Shown here: piece by piece, positions 10,439 through 21,800 of the stretch | How the letters are laid out: every line of letters begins with the position of its first letter | Numbering within the stretch: position 1 is the first letter of the stretch | NCBI GenBank assembly: GCA_030248215.1 | Contig: JASANG010002850.1 | Coordinates: 124,001 to 188,000 of the forward strand | Direction of reading: 5' to 3' | Source of the DNA: Enoplolaimus lenunculus | Taxonomy: Eukaryota > Nematoda > Enoplea > Enoplida > Thoracostomopsidae | Length of the DNA: 64,000 nucleotides | Translations under genes and position numbers: made by a program | Notes under the pieces: generated by a model | Seen by the model: only the letters and a program-made list of their open reading frames with translations | What the model was told of the DNA's origin: nothing | Databases searched by the model: none

Positions 10439-12970
10439 TTACTCGAATACCGAGTAACGTGAACGGCAATTCGTCATACCATTGCGAATTAATACATCGT
10501 GCACGAAGAGCGTTTTTAATGTTCTATGAAAACGTTCAATGACACCATTGCAAGCAGGGTGATAAGCTGTAGTTCGTTTTCTTTTGATGCCAAGCTGTTC
10601 CATTAGGTTGCTCCAAACCGCAGACTCGAATTGATTGCCACGATCTGAGATTATTGTTCTGGGTATGCCAAATCTACTAATCCATCCATGAATTAATGTG
10701 CGCGCGACTGTTTGTGTTGAAATATCCTTTACTGGAATTACTTCCGCCCATCTAGTAAATCTGACAATTATTGTGATTAAATAATTGTAACCGTTTGAAG
10801 GAGGTAATTTGCCCACAATATCTATGTGAATTGTATGCCAGCGGCCAGTGGTTGGTATGGTACCAACCTGCGATTTCGTGTACCTTGTCATTTTTGAACG
10901 CTGACATTGCTCACAGTGTTTCGACCAAAGTTTAATATCCTTATTCATGCTTGGCCAAATATAACGTTCTGCAATTAGCTTCAAGGTAGCTTTTGCACTA
11001 GGGTGAGACAAACCATGGATTTCTCGAAACAACGCGAATCGCATGCTTGCTGGAATATATGAACGTAGGTAAGATCTAGAAGAATCGCAAACCAAAGAAT
11101 ACTTGTCATATGGTATTCTAGCTAAATCAAGCGATGTTTCGTTGAAGAATTTATTGAGAAATTTGTCCTCATTTTGTGCTTTTGCAAAGTCTTCATCAAA
11201 TTTAACGGATACAGCTGACAGAGATCGAGATAAAGCATCAGCTACAACATTGTCAACTCCAGACAAATCCTGAATATCGTCATTGAACTCGGCATTATAT
11301 GATAACCAACGACTTTGTTGTGGAGTTGGATCTTTCTTAAACAGTGCGGTTGTCAGCGGTTTGTGATCTGTCTTGATTACTAGTTTCTGCCCTAGCAACC
11401 AGTTAAAACGTTTCAAACTGAAATAAATGGCTAATAATTCGCGATCGAAGGCGGATTTTTTGCACTCGGAATCAGTAAATTTGGCAGAAAAGAAAGAAAT
11501 TGGCTGCTTGGTGTTGTCAACAATTTGATGTAACACCGCACCAATTGCTGTGCTTGATGCGTCTGTTGTTAACTCGAAAGTTGCATGTTTGTGAGGAAAT
11601 GCAAGCGTTATGCTAGACTTTAACGCTTGTTTTAAATTTATAAATGCCTTTTTTCCGAGATCAGTCCATAATATGCTTTTCTCCGACTTACCTTTTGTAT
11701 TTCGTGTAAGTGAAGTTAATGGAGCTGCTATTTTGGAGAAGTCTTTTACAAATCGGTGGTAAAATCCTGCCATGCCAAGGAAGCGTTTTAAACCTCGTAT
11801 GGTTTGAGGTATCTGATAATTTTCAATTGCGTCTACCTTTTCGGTTATTGGTCTGAATCCTTTTTCAGAAATTTCCATGCCAATAAATTTGACTGATTTG
11901 CGAAAATATTGACATTTTTCTTCTTTGAGACGCAAATTTAAATCTTTGAACCTTTGAAATACTAGTTTTAAGTGCTCGAAATGCTCAGTTTCCGATTTAC
12001 TTGCAATTAGTACGTCATCAATGTATGCTTTTGCGAACGGCAAATCTTGCAGCGCCGAGTCCATTAGCCATTGAAATGTTTGCGATGCATTGCGCAAACC
12101 AAATGGCATGCGGCGAAAAGTGTAGAGACCAAATGGAGTTGTTATTGCGGTTTTGGGCTGGTCGGCTTGTGCAACTGGTATCTGATTAAATGCAGAAACC
12201 AGATCTAATTTTGAAATTATGACGCACCCATGTAAATTATTGGTTAGATCTTCAATATTAGGCATAGGATAACGATCAGGCGCTGTTACTAAATTTAATT
12301 GTCTATAGTCACCGCATGGTCGCCATGGACATTTAGAATCGTTTTTAGGTGCCATATGTAAAGGCGTAGCCCATGATGATTCGCCACGGTATATTATACC
12401 TTGTTGCTCAAGCTTTGCAAAAGTGTCTTGAGCAATTTTTAGTTTGTCGCCAAATAGCCTCCTTGGACGTGCAAAAACTGGTGGACCTTTTGTCACAATG
12501 TGATGTACAATATTATGACCAATCTTGTCACAGGGTAAAATTGGTTTAAAAAGTGTTTTGTATTGGTTGAGCAGTTGAATTAATCTATGGTCAGTAGCAG
12601 AAATAGGTAACACAGAGCATATCTTATTTTGTACATTTGCATTAGCCTTCAGATCGACTGCTCTAGTAAGAGTGTTGCTACTGCAATCAAGCATTAGGCC
12701 ATAATGACGCAAAAAATCGTAACCTAATATAGGCTGTGTTACATCAGCTATAATAAAGTCCCATTTATAATCACGACTCAGACAATTGATACGAAATTCA
12801 AGAGTTTTAACACCATCCGTCCGTACTTCTGTGCCGTTTGCCGCATAAAATTTGTTACTAAACTTTTTACAAGTTTTATCGGCATATGTTAATGGCAGAA
12901 AACTTTTAACACTGCCGCTGTCTGCCAAAAACTGGCCAACAACACTAGCGGCAACATAAATTGTATTGAC
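10439..12970 (-). other. pol region of the Ty3/Gypsy fossil (PR-RT-RH-IN)
   Basis: Recognisable parts in order: aspartic protease with DSG and ILGYDFLRHYG; reverse transcriptase with YIDDVLIAS; RNase H with TTDASSTAIGAVLHQ; integrase zinc-binding segment (HGLSHPSAKATL, CEQCQRSK) and catalytic core (HIDIVGKLP, ISDRGNQFES, HPACNGVIERFHRTLK). The order RNase H before integrase is that of Ty3/Gypsy elements. The region is part of a broken element. Confidence 0.9.
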
Positions 12971-13168
12971 TCCGTCTGATGCCGCTATTGGGACGGAGTA
13001 GTGTCGTTTCCCATATTAGAGTGGTTTATCCAAGCACAAGGTTGTTCACATTTTTGTGCCCGTTTGCCAAAACGAAAATGATAAAAGCAGAATCTACCTT
13101 CTGGGTTGTACTAGCGAAAACGTGAACGTGACCGCTCTCGAGATTTGCTATCTCGATGTTCTGGTTTG

Positions 13169-13771
13169 CTACGGCGGCAGGACGCTTTGAACAGTTACCG
13201 TTGAAGGAATTTGTTCAATTATTTTGGCAGCAGTTTCAGCTAACTTATCAGTTGACAAGCCATCTAATGAAACGAGCACTACACGAATACTTTCAAGTAA
13301 AATTTCTAGAAACCGTAAACGGACCAATTCATCGTTGTTAGGAGCTAAGCGTTGCATCTGACGCAATACTGCTGACGGTTTTCTATCACCCAGTTCCTGG
13401 GTTTCTAACAATTTACGCAACCGCCTATCTTGACTATCTCCGTAATAAGAAAGTATACATTCCTTAATTCTATCGAACGTGTCAGTCACTTTTGCACCGC
13501 TCTCGTCAATCACATTGGTTGGTAGCGCACACACCAGGCTGTTTTTGCTAATCATGTAATCTGCACCGTCTAGTAATTGTTCGACTTGGGATAACCAAAT
13601 TTTGGGATCACGGTCATAAAATTCTGGCAGTTTTATAATCTTGTGGTTGTTTTCATGATTTTGGTTTACGCCTTCAGCTTGCGTACTTTCAACTACCGAA
13701 ATCGCTAATTTGATAGTTAATTCATCAAAAGTTTCTAGACGTTCGAGTATCTGTCGCTTAGTTGGTGGCAT
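13169..13771 (-). other. Gag-like region of the Ty3/Gypsy fossil
   Basis: About 200 residues with KLPEFYDRDPKIWLSQVEQL and LGDRKPSAVLRQMQRL, matching the capsid core of CsRn1-type Gag proteins. A leader of about 0.5 kb separates it from the 5' LTR; short open frames there are not recognised. It is part of a broken element. Confidence 0.8.
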
Positions 13772-14296
13772 TACGAAATCTGGATCATCTTCATTTAATT
13801 ACTGCAGAATTTTTTCCAATTTTGGTTTGGGATAGTTTGCTAAATTCAATGGTCCAGGGTTTAATTCAACGTTAGCGGACAGAATTAGCAACAAACGTTA
13901 TGCTGTAGCGTGGCGTGAGCTTATGCTCGAAATACGAATTGCTGCTTGTAATGTCACAAATGTTATTTGCTTCACATAAAACTCGGTTTTGTACGACTTA
14001 CGTTGAACAGCGGTTTGACTTTGAATTAGAGACACTGCCAAAAACTCGTTCCACGTAACATTGTGAAATTTAACGGCATAAAAATTGGATGTTTGTAATG
14101 TTTGTAATAATCGGACGATAACGATTAAAAATAATATCGTAGCGCGAAACATATTGAAATGCCAAAATTACCAAACACTGATAATTTTATCCGTCGAGTC
14201 CAACAGTCAGTGTATAGCGTCCAGACTTGTAGTAAATTAATAAGAACGCCAAAAATTATAGCTGTCGTTGGAAATAAACGTGCGCACGCCCAAAAT

Positions 14297-14314
14297 ATCA
14301 CGTCGAGCTCACCA
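14297..14314 (-). other. primer-binding site, tRNA-Trp-like
   Basis: On the - strand it reads TGGTGAGCTCGACGTGAT, four bases inside the 5' LTR. It differs at two positions from the complement of a typical animal tRNA-Trp 3' end plus CCA. Use of tRNA-Trp is a known mark of CsRn1-type elements. Confidence 0.65.
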
Positions 14315-14318
14315 AAAT

Positions 14319-14435
14319 GTAAGCGTATCAAAAATGTAAACGTCTTTTTCCTTTAAATTTTAAAATTTTTTTTTTTAAAATTTTCTCTCAAAACACCTTT
14401 TTCTCTCCCCCCCCAGAACCCCCCATCAACTTGTT
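14319..14435 (-). repeat. 5' LTR of the Ty3/Gypsy fossil
   Basis: It shares the first 27 bases (forward strand) with the other LTR and then diverges into T- and C-rich sequence. It is shorter than its partner, about 117 bp. The CTGAG duplication follows directly. Confidence 0.6.
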
Positions 14436-14634
14436 CTGAGTTAACGAATCAACTCTAGACGTTGTCAGTTCAACTCAGAGTGAGAACTAACTCCACTCAG
14501 ACATTGTAAGCTCAACTCAGAGTAAGAATTGACTCAACTCAAAGTGAATTAATGTTCATTGTTATTAACTCAGAAATAACTAACCCGTCATCTGACTTCG
14601 TTAGTCAACTGATGGGAATTTGCAGTGTGAAAAC

Positions 14635-14904
14635 TTAACCTTTCTCACATGAATATTTTCAATTTCAGATGAGACGTAATTTTCAGGTAAGATTCGAACC
14701 CCAGTCTTTCTGTAGGAAGGCGTTTACGATGACCAATGAGCTATAGGAGCTTGACACTCGAGCCCGAAAGGGCTCTCACGCCTTGTGGAGATTTCGCGCT
14801 GCGCATATTAATGTTAGTATTGTTAAATACTGTTACAGTGAATATACTGCTCGTATATTATTGTATTTAGTTGCCATAGTATACTCTATGAGTGATAGGG
14901 TTAA
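14635..14904 (-). mobile_element. piggyBac-like MITE with tRNA-like module
   Basis: A TTAA-bounded 270-bp element with ends CCTTTCTCACATG and TGATAGGG, inverted relative to the copy at 4951. On the - strand it carries the same hairpin (GAGCCC...GGGCTC), an A-box-like segment (14733-14743) and a B-box GGTTCGAATC (14691-14700). It lies 8 bp from the end of the neighbouring MITE. A 151-codon open frame starts inside it and is probably spurious. Confidence 0.8.
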
Positions 14905-15181
14905 AAATTTTACCTCAGATGAAACAGAAAAAATTCATGTCGGCAGACAAACATCCCGTAATCTTGTTTCAGGTGTATTTCCAAGCATAGCTCATAGAAA
15001 AACGGAAATAATGTGGCAAGACAGTGCCAGCATTAGTGTTTTTGTGACAAGCTTTCATCTCGAAACTGATACGAACGACGAATGTAAGCATAATTTCGAC
15101 AACTGGTTCTTTCGTATCCACAAATTTAAAGCTGTAAACAGGTCTGGATTCATAAAGGCAATAAGACGGGTTCAAAGTTAC

Positions 15182-15303
15182 GGCCCATGTAAACATCAGG
15201 GGCGGAAGATTTTTCTGCAAAACTGCAATAGAGTATAAGCTAAAGCTTTAAAAAATTTTTTGCTTAGACTTAGGCTAAGGCTTACTAATATGCTTTTTGT
15301 ATA
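15182..15303 (+). mobile_element. TTAGGC-carrying MITE, right-truncated
   Basis: It starts GGCCCATGTAAACATCAGGG, runs through the family's TGCAATAGAGTA box and a decayed TTAGGC core, and loses its right terminal repeat. No coding capacity. Confidence 0.6.
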
Positions 15304-15880
15304 TTGGTCATCCGTTGCCCTTTGAAATGCAAAAGTTCTGGCAGAACTTATTAATTATGGCAAATTCTCACGAATCTACGTCAATTTGTCGCCCGACAAA
15401 TTTTCTCCCAACTGTGTCCTATGCCCTTTGAATCAATCTAAGCATAATCCTAAGCATAATGATGGACAACGAACTTCGAGTCGATAAAATTTCGGATCAC
15501 AAGTGGTCAGGCGACATCTTGTGATGATATTAATTCTCACAATTCGCATGAATATTCACCGCGTGTACATGTTTCCTTAACACCAATGTATGTCTCACTT
15601 GCCGACGCCGATGGTTTTTTCACGACAGCCTCAATAGGTTTAGCCTAACGGCTTAAGACCAAACCAAAAAATCATCATTAATTGGCAGAGCTTTGTTTTG
15701 GGCGGAGCCTTAATAGTTTTATTTTGTTTTTAAAACGGCTCATTCTTGATGCATTAATTGGCTTTACGTCCTTTTTATTTCCGTGCCATGAATATTCTGT
15801 TTTATTAATAACCACTGAGTCATCATTTCCGTCAACGTTTACCTATCAAAACGTGCACAAAACCTCTTTCTATATTTCAA
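15304..15880. other. upstream region of the chitinase gene
   Basis: Presumed promoter and 5' flank of the chitinase gene. No TATA box or other site could be assigned with confidence. A small cluster of GACAAATTT-like words lies near 15390-15410. Confidence 0.35.
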
Positions 15881-18800
15881 ATGTATTTCGCAATGCTTGT
15901 TAATCTTGTATTTATTGCATGCATTTGCAATTTGCGGATTTTAGCAACTGTCGTTACTAGTGACCCAATTCGTGCGTGTTATTTTACTAATTGGTCCAAA
16001 TATCGTGATGGGCAGGCGGCATACGTGCCGGAACATTATGAACCAGGCCTTTGCACTCATATTTTGTTTGCGTTTGTTTGGATGGCCGAAGATTTCACGC
16101 TGAGGTTAGTACAATTTTAGACTCTGTACAACTTTCCCCCACAGGCTTGGGCTTTTAGGCTCAAGTTAAGGTTTAGGTTGCGGAAAATGTTCTGCCTAAG
16201 CCTAAACTTTTGCCTACACCTTTACCTAAGCCTAAACCGTTGACTACGCCTTAACCTAATCTTAAACGTATATCTCCGCCTTTACCAAAACCTAAACACT
16301 AGTCTACACCTAAACCTATGGCTAAACGTTTGCCTACACCTCTACTGGGGTCTAAAGCCGAGCCAAAGCTTAAGCCTTAACCTTAAATGTGGGTAAATCT
16401 ATACAAGAGCAGAACATTACTTAGTATGTACATACACCAAAACCTACAAATTGTATAACAATGCTTTATTAACAGTTGCAAAAAATTCCCTACCGAAATT
16501 GCCAAAGCCTTCGGTCGAAACTAACAATAAAGCTTTGTGGTCGATTCTTTGTAAGCGAATAAGGCAGACAGACTTAGGGTTGCGCTATGCTCGCCGCGCG
16601 CCCATGGACGGCTGCGCACGGCGCTGTCAATCTTTTTATTAAAAATTGTCGCACGCTGCCGTGCTGCGGTGCGCGGCGATGCGCGCCAGCGTCCGGCTCA
16701 GTAAAATATAGCGCAACCAATTAAAACATTTTATCACGGCGCGCGGCGTTTGCGGCGGCGCGCGGCGTTTGCGGCGGCGCGCGGCGTTTGCGGCAGCGCG
16801 CGGTGGTGCGCAGTAGCGTCCGGCGGGGCTCGGCGAGTATAGCCCAACCCATAGTTTTTGAACTGTTTACTTTGCCCACAAAAAGTATGCCCCCGCATAA
16901 TGGCTGTATTAATAAAAATGACTAAGGTTCATGGTTAGGCTTACAGTTAAGCTAAGTTTAGCTGAAACCTAAGCGTCGGCGTAATAAAATCTGAAACAGA
17001 AATGTGGCGAGAAAACTAGCCTTCTACAAAAATTAACCCTAGTGGTGTAAAAGTTAATCAAATACCAAGGTTAAAGGCTGTTTAACAGGGCGTATGATAT
17101 CGATGATGAACATCGAGCCGGGTTCAAAGGAGCCTACGAGCGAGTGATTGACTTAAAAAGCCAGCAGCCTAACTTAAAAGTCTTACTTTCAATTGGCGGT
17201 TGGTCATTTGGAACAAGGTAAACAAATATTTTAACTATAGCTTGACCACTTGGTCGAAAATCAAAGTACTACTTCGTTTGAACGCCGAAGTGTTCAACTA
17301 CTAGAGTTCAGCATCGTACAAAATGTACCAGCACGCGTTGTATTTTTGCCCGACCCCCCTGGTTAAGAGGGCAGTCATCATTTGAACCACACAGAAAACA
17401 TAGGCCTAAAGAATCTAACACCAGCGTTATTTACACTTCCTCTAAATAATGGGGGTTGAGCGGTAGGCTAAAAGCGTAACGTGCGCTTGGTACATTTTTT
17501 GTGCTCAGAATGTACCCAGTTGCACACTCTTGTCATTATCCTCTCTTAGTAAACCCAATGAGTGCATGATACAAGACCGTGCAAGTCTTGGGATTCCGCG
17601 TGGTACAAAATGAACCAGCCGGAGTTGAGTTTTGGCCGATCCGTCTTTGTTCAGAAGGGGTCTGTGTCACATGCAATAACCCAAAGTTAAACTATAAGCG
17701 GAGCAAATTTTGATGTCGAGTACATAAAGTGTCATGGTTCGCACAGGTTGTATTAACTCTAAATAATGGGGTGTAGGCCAAAAATGCAACGTGTGTCGGG
17801 TACATTTTTTTATTGGAATGACTGTCAGTGGACGCCTCCTAAAAGTGAATAAAATCTATACACAACAAATCTTTATGCCTAATTACACCACACTTGAAAC
17901 GGAATTAATCGTCGCAGTACCCGAAAGTATTGTTTGATGGAATTATACGGTCTGTACAGCCTCTGTTTGAAGTTTTGCCCAAAGTTAAAGACCACGCTGT
18001 TAATCGAATATCGTCCCTCTTGCACTCGAGTCATTCATGCTACCATTGCACCATGTGATTATTGTAACAACTTCTTATACCGGTGTATGTGCATATATAT
18101 ATAGCAACCTTTTTGCTTTACATATGCTGACAAGTGTGACAAGTAACACACGACCGAAACAAGTTTACCTGGTGTACACACGATATTGTATAGAATGCTT
18201 TATCATTGGTTCACGTTCAATTTTAAGGCTGTTCAAATCAATGGCGGCTACAGCTGAAAATCGAGCGAAATTTATTCAGTCCACAGTTGAATTTGTTCAA
18301 CAGCGGAATTTCGATGGATTCGACGTTGACTGGGAGTATCCAATCGGCGAAAGCAGACCTCATTTCACGTTGCTGATGAAGGTATTAATTTTAATGTATA
18401 TTTCTGGCCAATCTTACGTTTCGGTTTGTCCTATATTTCACTTTTTGATTCGGCTGGGATATGACTAATTTTGACGTTTAGGCTTTGGTTTAAACTTATA
18501 TTTATGCTGAGCTGGGGCTTATTCTCTCGCTACGTTTTACATTGAGGCTTTGATTTAGAAAAATGCTTACCTAAGCCTTCGCCTAACTATTAACATTAAA
18601 TGTGGGCAAAAGTGTACAAGAACAGGTTTCGGCATAGAAATTAGGATTAGGTTCTGGGCTCCCGTTTAAAATAACATTTGCCAAATTTTTCTACCATCAA
18701 ATTGAAATGCGGTTATAGTCATGCTGTTTGGCCTACAGTTGTACAAAATTAATAATTTAACTGCTGTGCTATTTAAAACGCAATCCAATTAATGATAGGT

Positions 18801-21800
18801 AAAGCCTAAGCCCAAGCATACCAAATTAGTCTAAACGATAAATTTACTTTATTCCGGTCCCCGCAGAAAAACGTTTCGCCCCTGATCTTTACATGGGCCC
18901 AAGTTTTTAACTATTTTGAACATGAACTTTAAATTTGCTACCAAGTTAGCATTAGTTATGTCATCATAAAATTATTTGTGACTTGTGCAGTTTCACATCC
19001 ACACTTAGTATTTTAAGCATAAGGGAATAGCATACTTATTGTGCAATCGTTGCCTAAGAATTTCCTAAAACCGCTGTCTATGAAGTGTACCGCTAGGATT
19101 TAGGGAAAGCGTAAAACAGCTTTATTTATTTTCGGTTCAATACGTTCTGTTTCGCGATATATATAGGAACTTCGAGAAGCGTTCACCGCGGATGCTGAAG
19201 GTTCCGGAAAGACAGAACTGTTATTAACAGCTGCTGTTTCCGCTGGAAGAGTAACAATCGATCAGTCATATGATGTGTTTGAATTAAGCAGGTCAGAATG
19301 TAGGTTTCACCGGTCCATTGCCAAAGTGGGGCCAGTGGGACTTAGCCCCCTACCAAAAAAATTTGGCCCTCTTAGAAAAACGTCAAGCTAGCTTGTAAGT
19401 CTGCTGATTTCATGTCTCTTCTAAAAATTATCTAGCCCCACCTAGCATGTTCAACCGTTTACGGGCACGACTTTTCAAAAGTTGAAATAAACTGTCACTT
19501 TGGAGCATTTGTGGTGGAATTTTCCACTGTGGGTGGGCTAAAAAAGTACCCATTTACGAATAGCAGGTTTAAAAAAGAATAACCCAAGCCTGATCGAAGA
19601 AAGTGTACAAGTGGCATAACCAGATAAATTTTCAAACAAAAATAAATTTTCAGTTGCAAGTTTTAAGTTGCCCGAAGCTACAATAAAATTATTAAGGCCA
19701 ATTCGATCATTTTACTATATATGTATATATATATACATACATATATGAATATTAAAGCAATATTGCCATATTTTTTAACCAGTTGCAATTATCATGTAAA
19801 AATGCGAAATCTAAAGACATTACTTTGGACATTTAATTTAGGCTCTAATTTGCGAATGAAAGCGGATTCTAATATATGTAGAGCAAGATTCGAAGTCAGG
19901 TGGTTAGATTTTGGCCATGCGTCAACTATGGAGAAGTCATCAGGGGAACAATGGTGATTAGACTTTAAACAGTGATCTGATATTGCGGAAACTAACTTAT
20001 TGGTGGATGCGGTGGGTTGAGAGGTACGATCGGACACCTGCTTATGCTCGCATATTCGCTTATAGAGTTGGCGATTTGAGGAGCCAACATAACCTGACAA
20101 ACAGTCAGGACAAACATATTGGTAGACAATATTTGAGCGGAGCAGGGTGGGTGTTTCATCCTTAAAATTAAAGAATTGGGAAATTCTTTTTTGGCCTTCA
20201 AATATTATTCTAATGCTAAAATTGAATTTGCTGAACCATATTTTAAATAATTTATTAAGTTCAGATTTCAGCCTGGATGAGTGTGAGCCCATGTAGGGTA
20301 ATTTTAGAACGATAAATTTGGGGGCGGGGCCTACCTGGTCTTCTTGACCATTGCCGTCTGGCGTGTTATGGCTCTGGTTTGTAAGGATTTCCGTCATGGC
20401 ATAGCTGCAGTTCGAATGCGATGAGCTTGAAGTTGAAGTGCTATTGACGGAGTTGTTGTAAATTCCTAAAATCACTTCTTAAATCTAATGGTTTCCCGGA
20501 TAAAATTATTAACAATACTTTCATTAATTTTTTCAATAAAAAATTTGAAAACTACGCCGCCCCTGAGTCTCTTAATCATTTCATTAATAATAGCAACAAC
20601 CACAGTTTGAATAACATTTCAAAATCTCCTATTTTAAATTTAGATAACCGCACTGCTTTGTACAACAACTCCGTCAATAGCACTTCAACTTCAAGCTCAT
20701 CGCATTCGAACTGCAGCTATGCCACGACGGAAATCCTTACAAACCAGAGCCATAACACGCCAGACGGCAATGGTCAAGAAGACCAGGTAGGCCCCGCCCC
20801 CAAATTTATCGTTCTAAAATTACCCTACATGGGCTCACACTCATCCAGGCTGAAATCTGAACTTAATAAATTATTTAAAATATGGTTCAGCAAATTCAAT
20901 TTTAGCATTAGAATAATATTTGAAGGCCAAAAAAGAATTTCCCAATTCTTTAATTTTAAGGATGAAACACCCACCCTGCTCCGCTCAAATATTGTCTATC
21001 AATATGTTTGTCCTGACTGTTTGTCAGGTTATGTTGGCTCCTCAAATCGCCAACTCTATAAGCGAATATGCGAGCATAAGCAGGTGTCCGATCGTACCTC
21101 TCAACCCACCGCATCCACCAATAAGTTAGTTTCCGCAATATCAGATCACTGTTTAAAGTCTAATCACCATTGTTCCCCTGATGACTTCTCCATAGTTGAC
21201 GCATGGCCAAAATCTAACCACCTGACTTCGAATCTTGCTCTACATATATTAGAATCCGCTTTCATTCGCAAATTAGAGCCTAAATTAAATGTCCAAAGTA
21301 ATGTCTTTAGATTTCGCATTTTTACATGATAATTGCAACTGGTTAAAAAATATGGCAATATTGCTTTAATATACATACATATATATAATTATATTTTAAT
21401 TTCAGATATGTTGATTTTGTGAATTTGATGTCGTACGATTTTAACGGAGCATGGGATAGCCGAACTGGATTCAATGCACCACTTCATGCTGATCCGTCTG
21501 ATTCTTCTCCAGACGGGCGTACCACAAATGTTGTAAGTAATTTGTATTGTATACTACAAGACTCTACACTGCAAAAATGGTGAGTCAAATTGACTCTCTC
21601 CGAAATAGGCTTTTCGGGACTAGACAAACTGAGTCAAATTTGACTCCCCAGAATCAAACGTGCGACACAATGAATCCAATTTTACTCTGGAGAAGTCAAA
21701 TTTTTACTCAATTTGTGTAGTCCCGAAAAGCCTATTTTGGAGAGAGTCAATTTGACTCATCATTTTTGCAGTGCAAAGAGTAATTGTTTTACAATTAACC

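Larger units (their letters stand above)
9521..14435 (-). mobile_element. Ty3/Gypsy LTR retrotransposon, CsRn1-like, broken
   Basis: A 4.9-kb fossil on the - strand, flanked by 5-bp duplications CTGAG (9516-9520 and 14436-14440). LTRs begin TGTAAG. The primer site (14297-14314) resembles the 3' end of tRNA-Trp, the primer reported for the CsRn1 clade. Parts in order on the - strand: leader, Gag-like region, protease, reverse transcriptase, RNase H, integrase, and a PWWP domain. The Gag text (LGDRKPSAVLRQM) and the protease region fit CsRn1-type Metaviridae. The element looks broken, with about two to four interruptions. The LTRs differ from each other in length and sequence, so insertion is not very recent. 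It lies within an older MITE. Confidence 0.88.
9462..14627. mobile_element. CACTGTAAATT-type MITE interrupted by an LTR element
   Basis: The left piece (9462-9520) starts CACTGTAAATTTCAGTGAG and the right piece (14441-14627) ends near TTTGCAGTG. Together they match the uninterrupted copy at 40505-40763. The LTR retrotransposon (9521-14435) lies between them, and the CTGAG duplicated at its borders belongs to this MITE. The MITE was therefore resident before the retrotransposon arrived. Confidence 0.75.

Noticed and set aside
14783-15238. 151-codon + strand open frame
   Set aside because: It begins inside a piggyBac-like MITE and ends inside a TTAGGC-family element; no recognisable domain.
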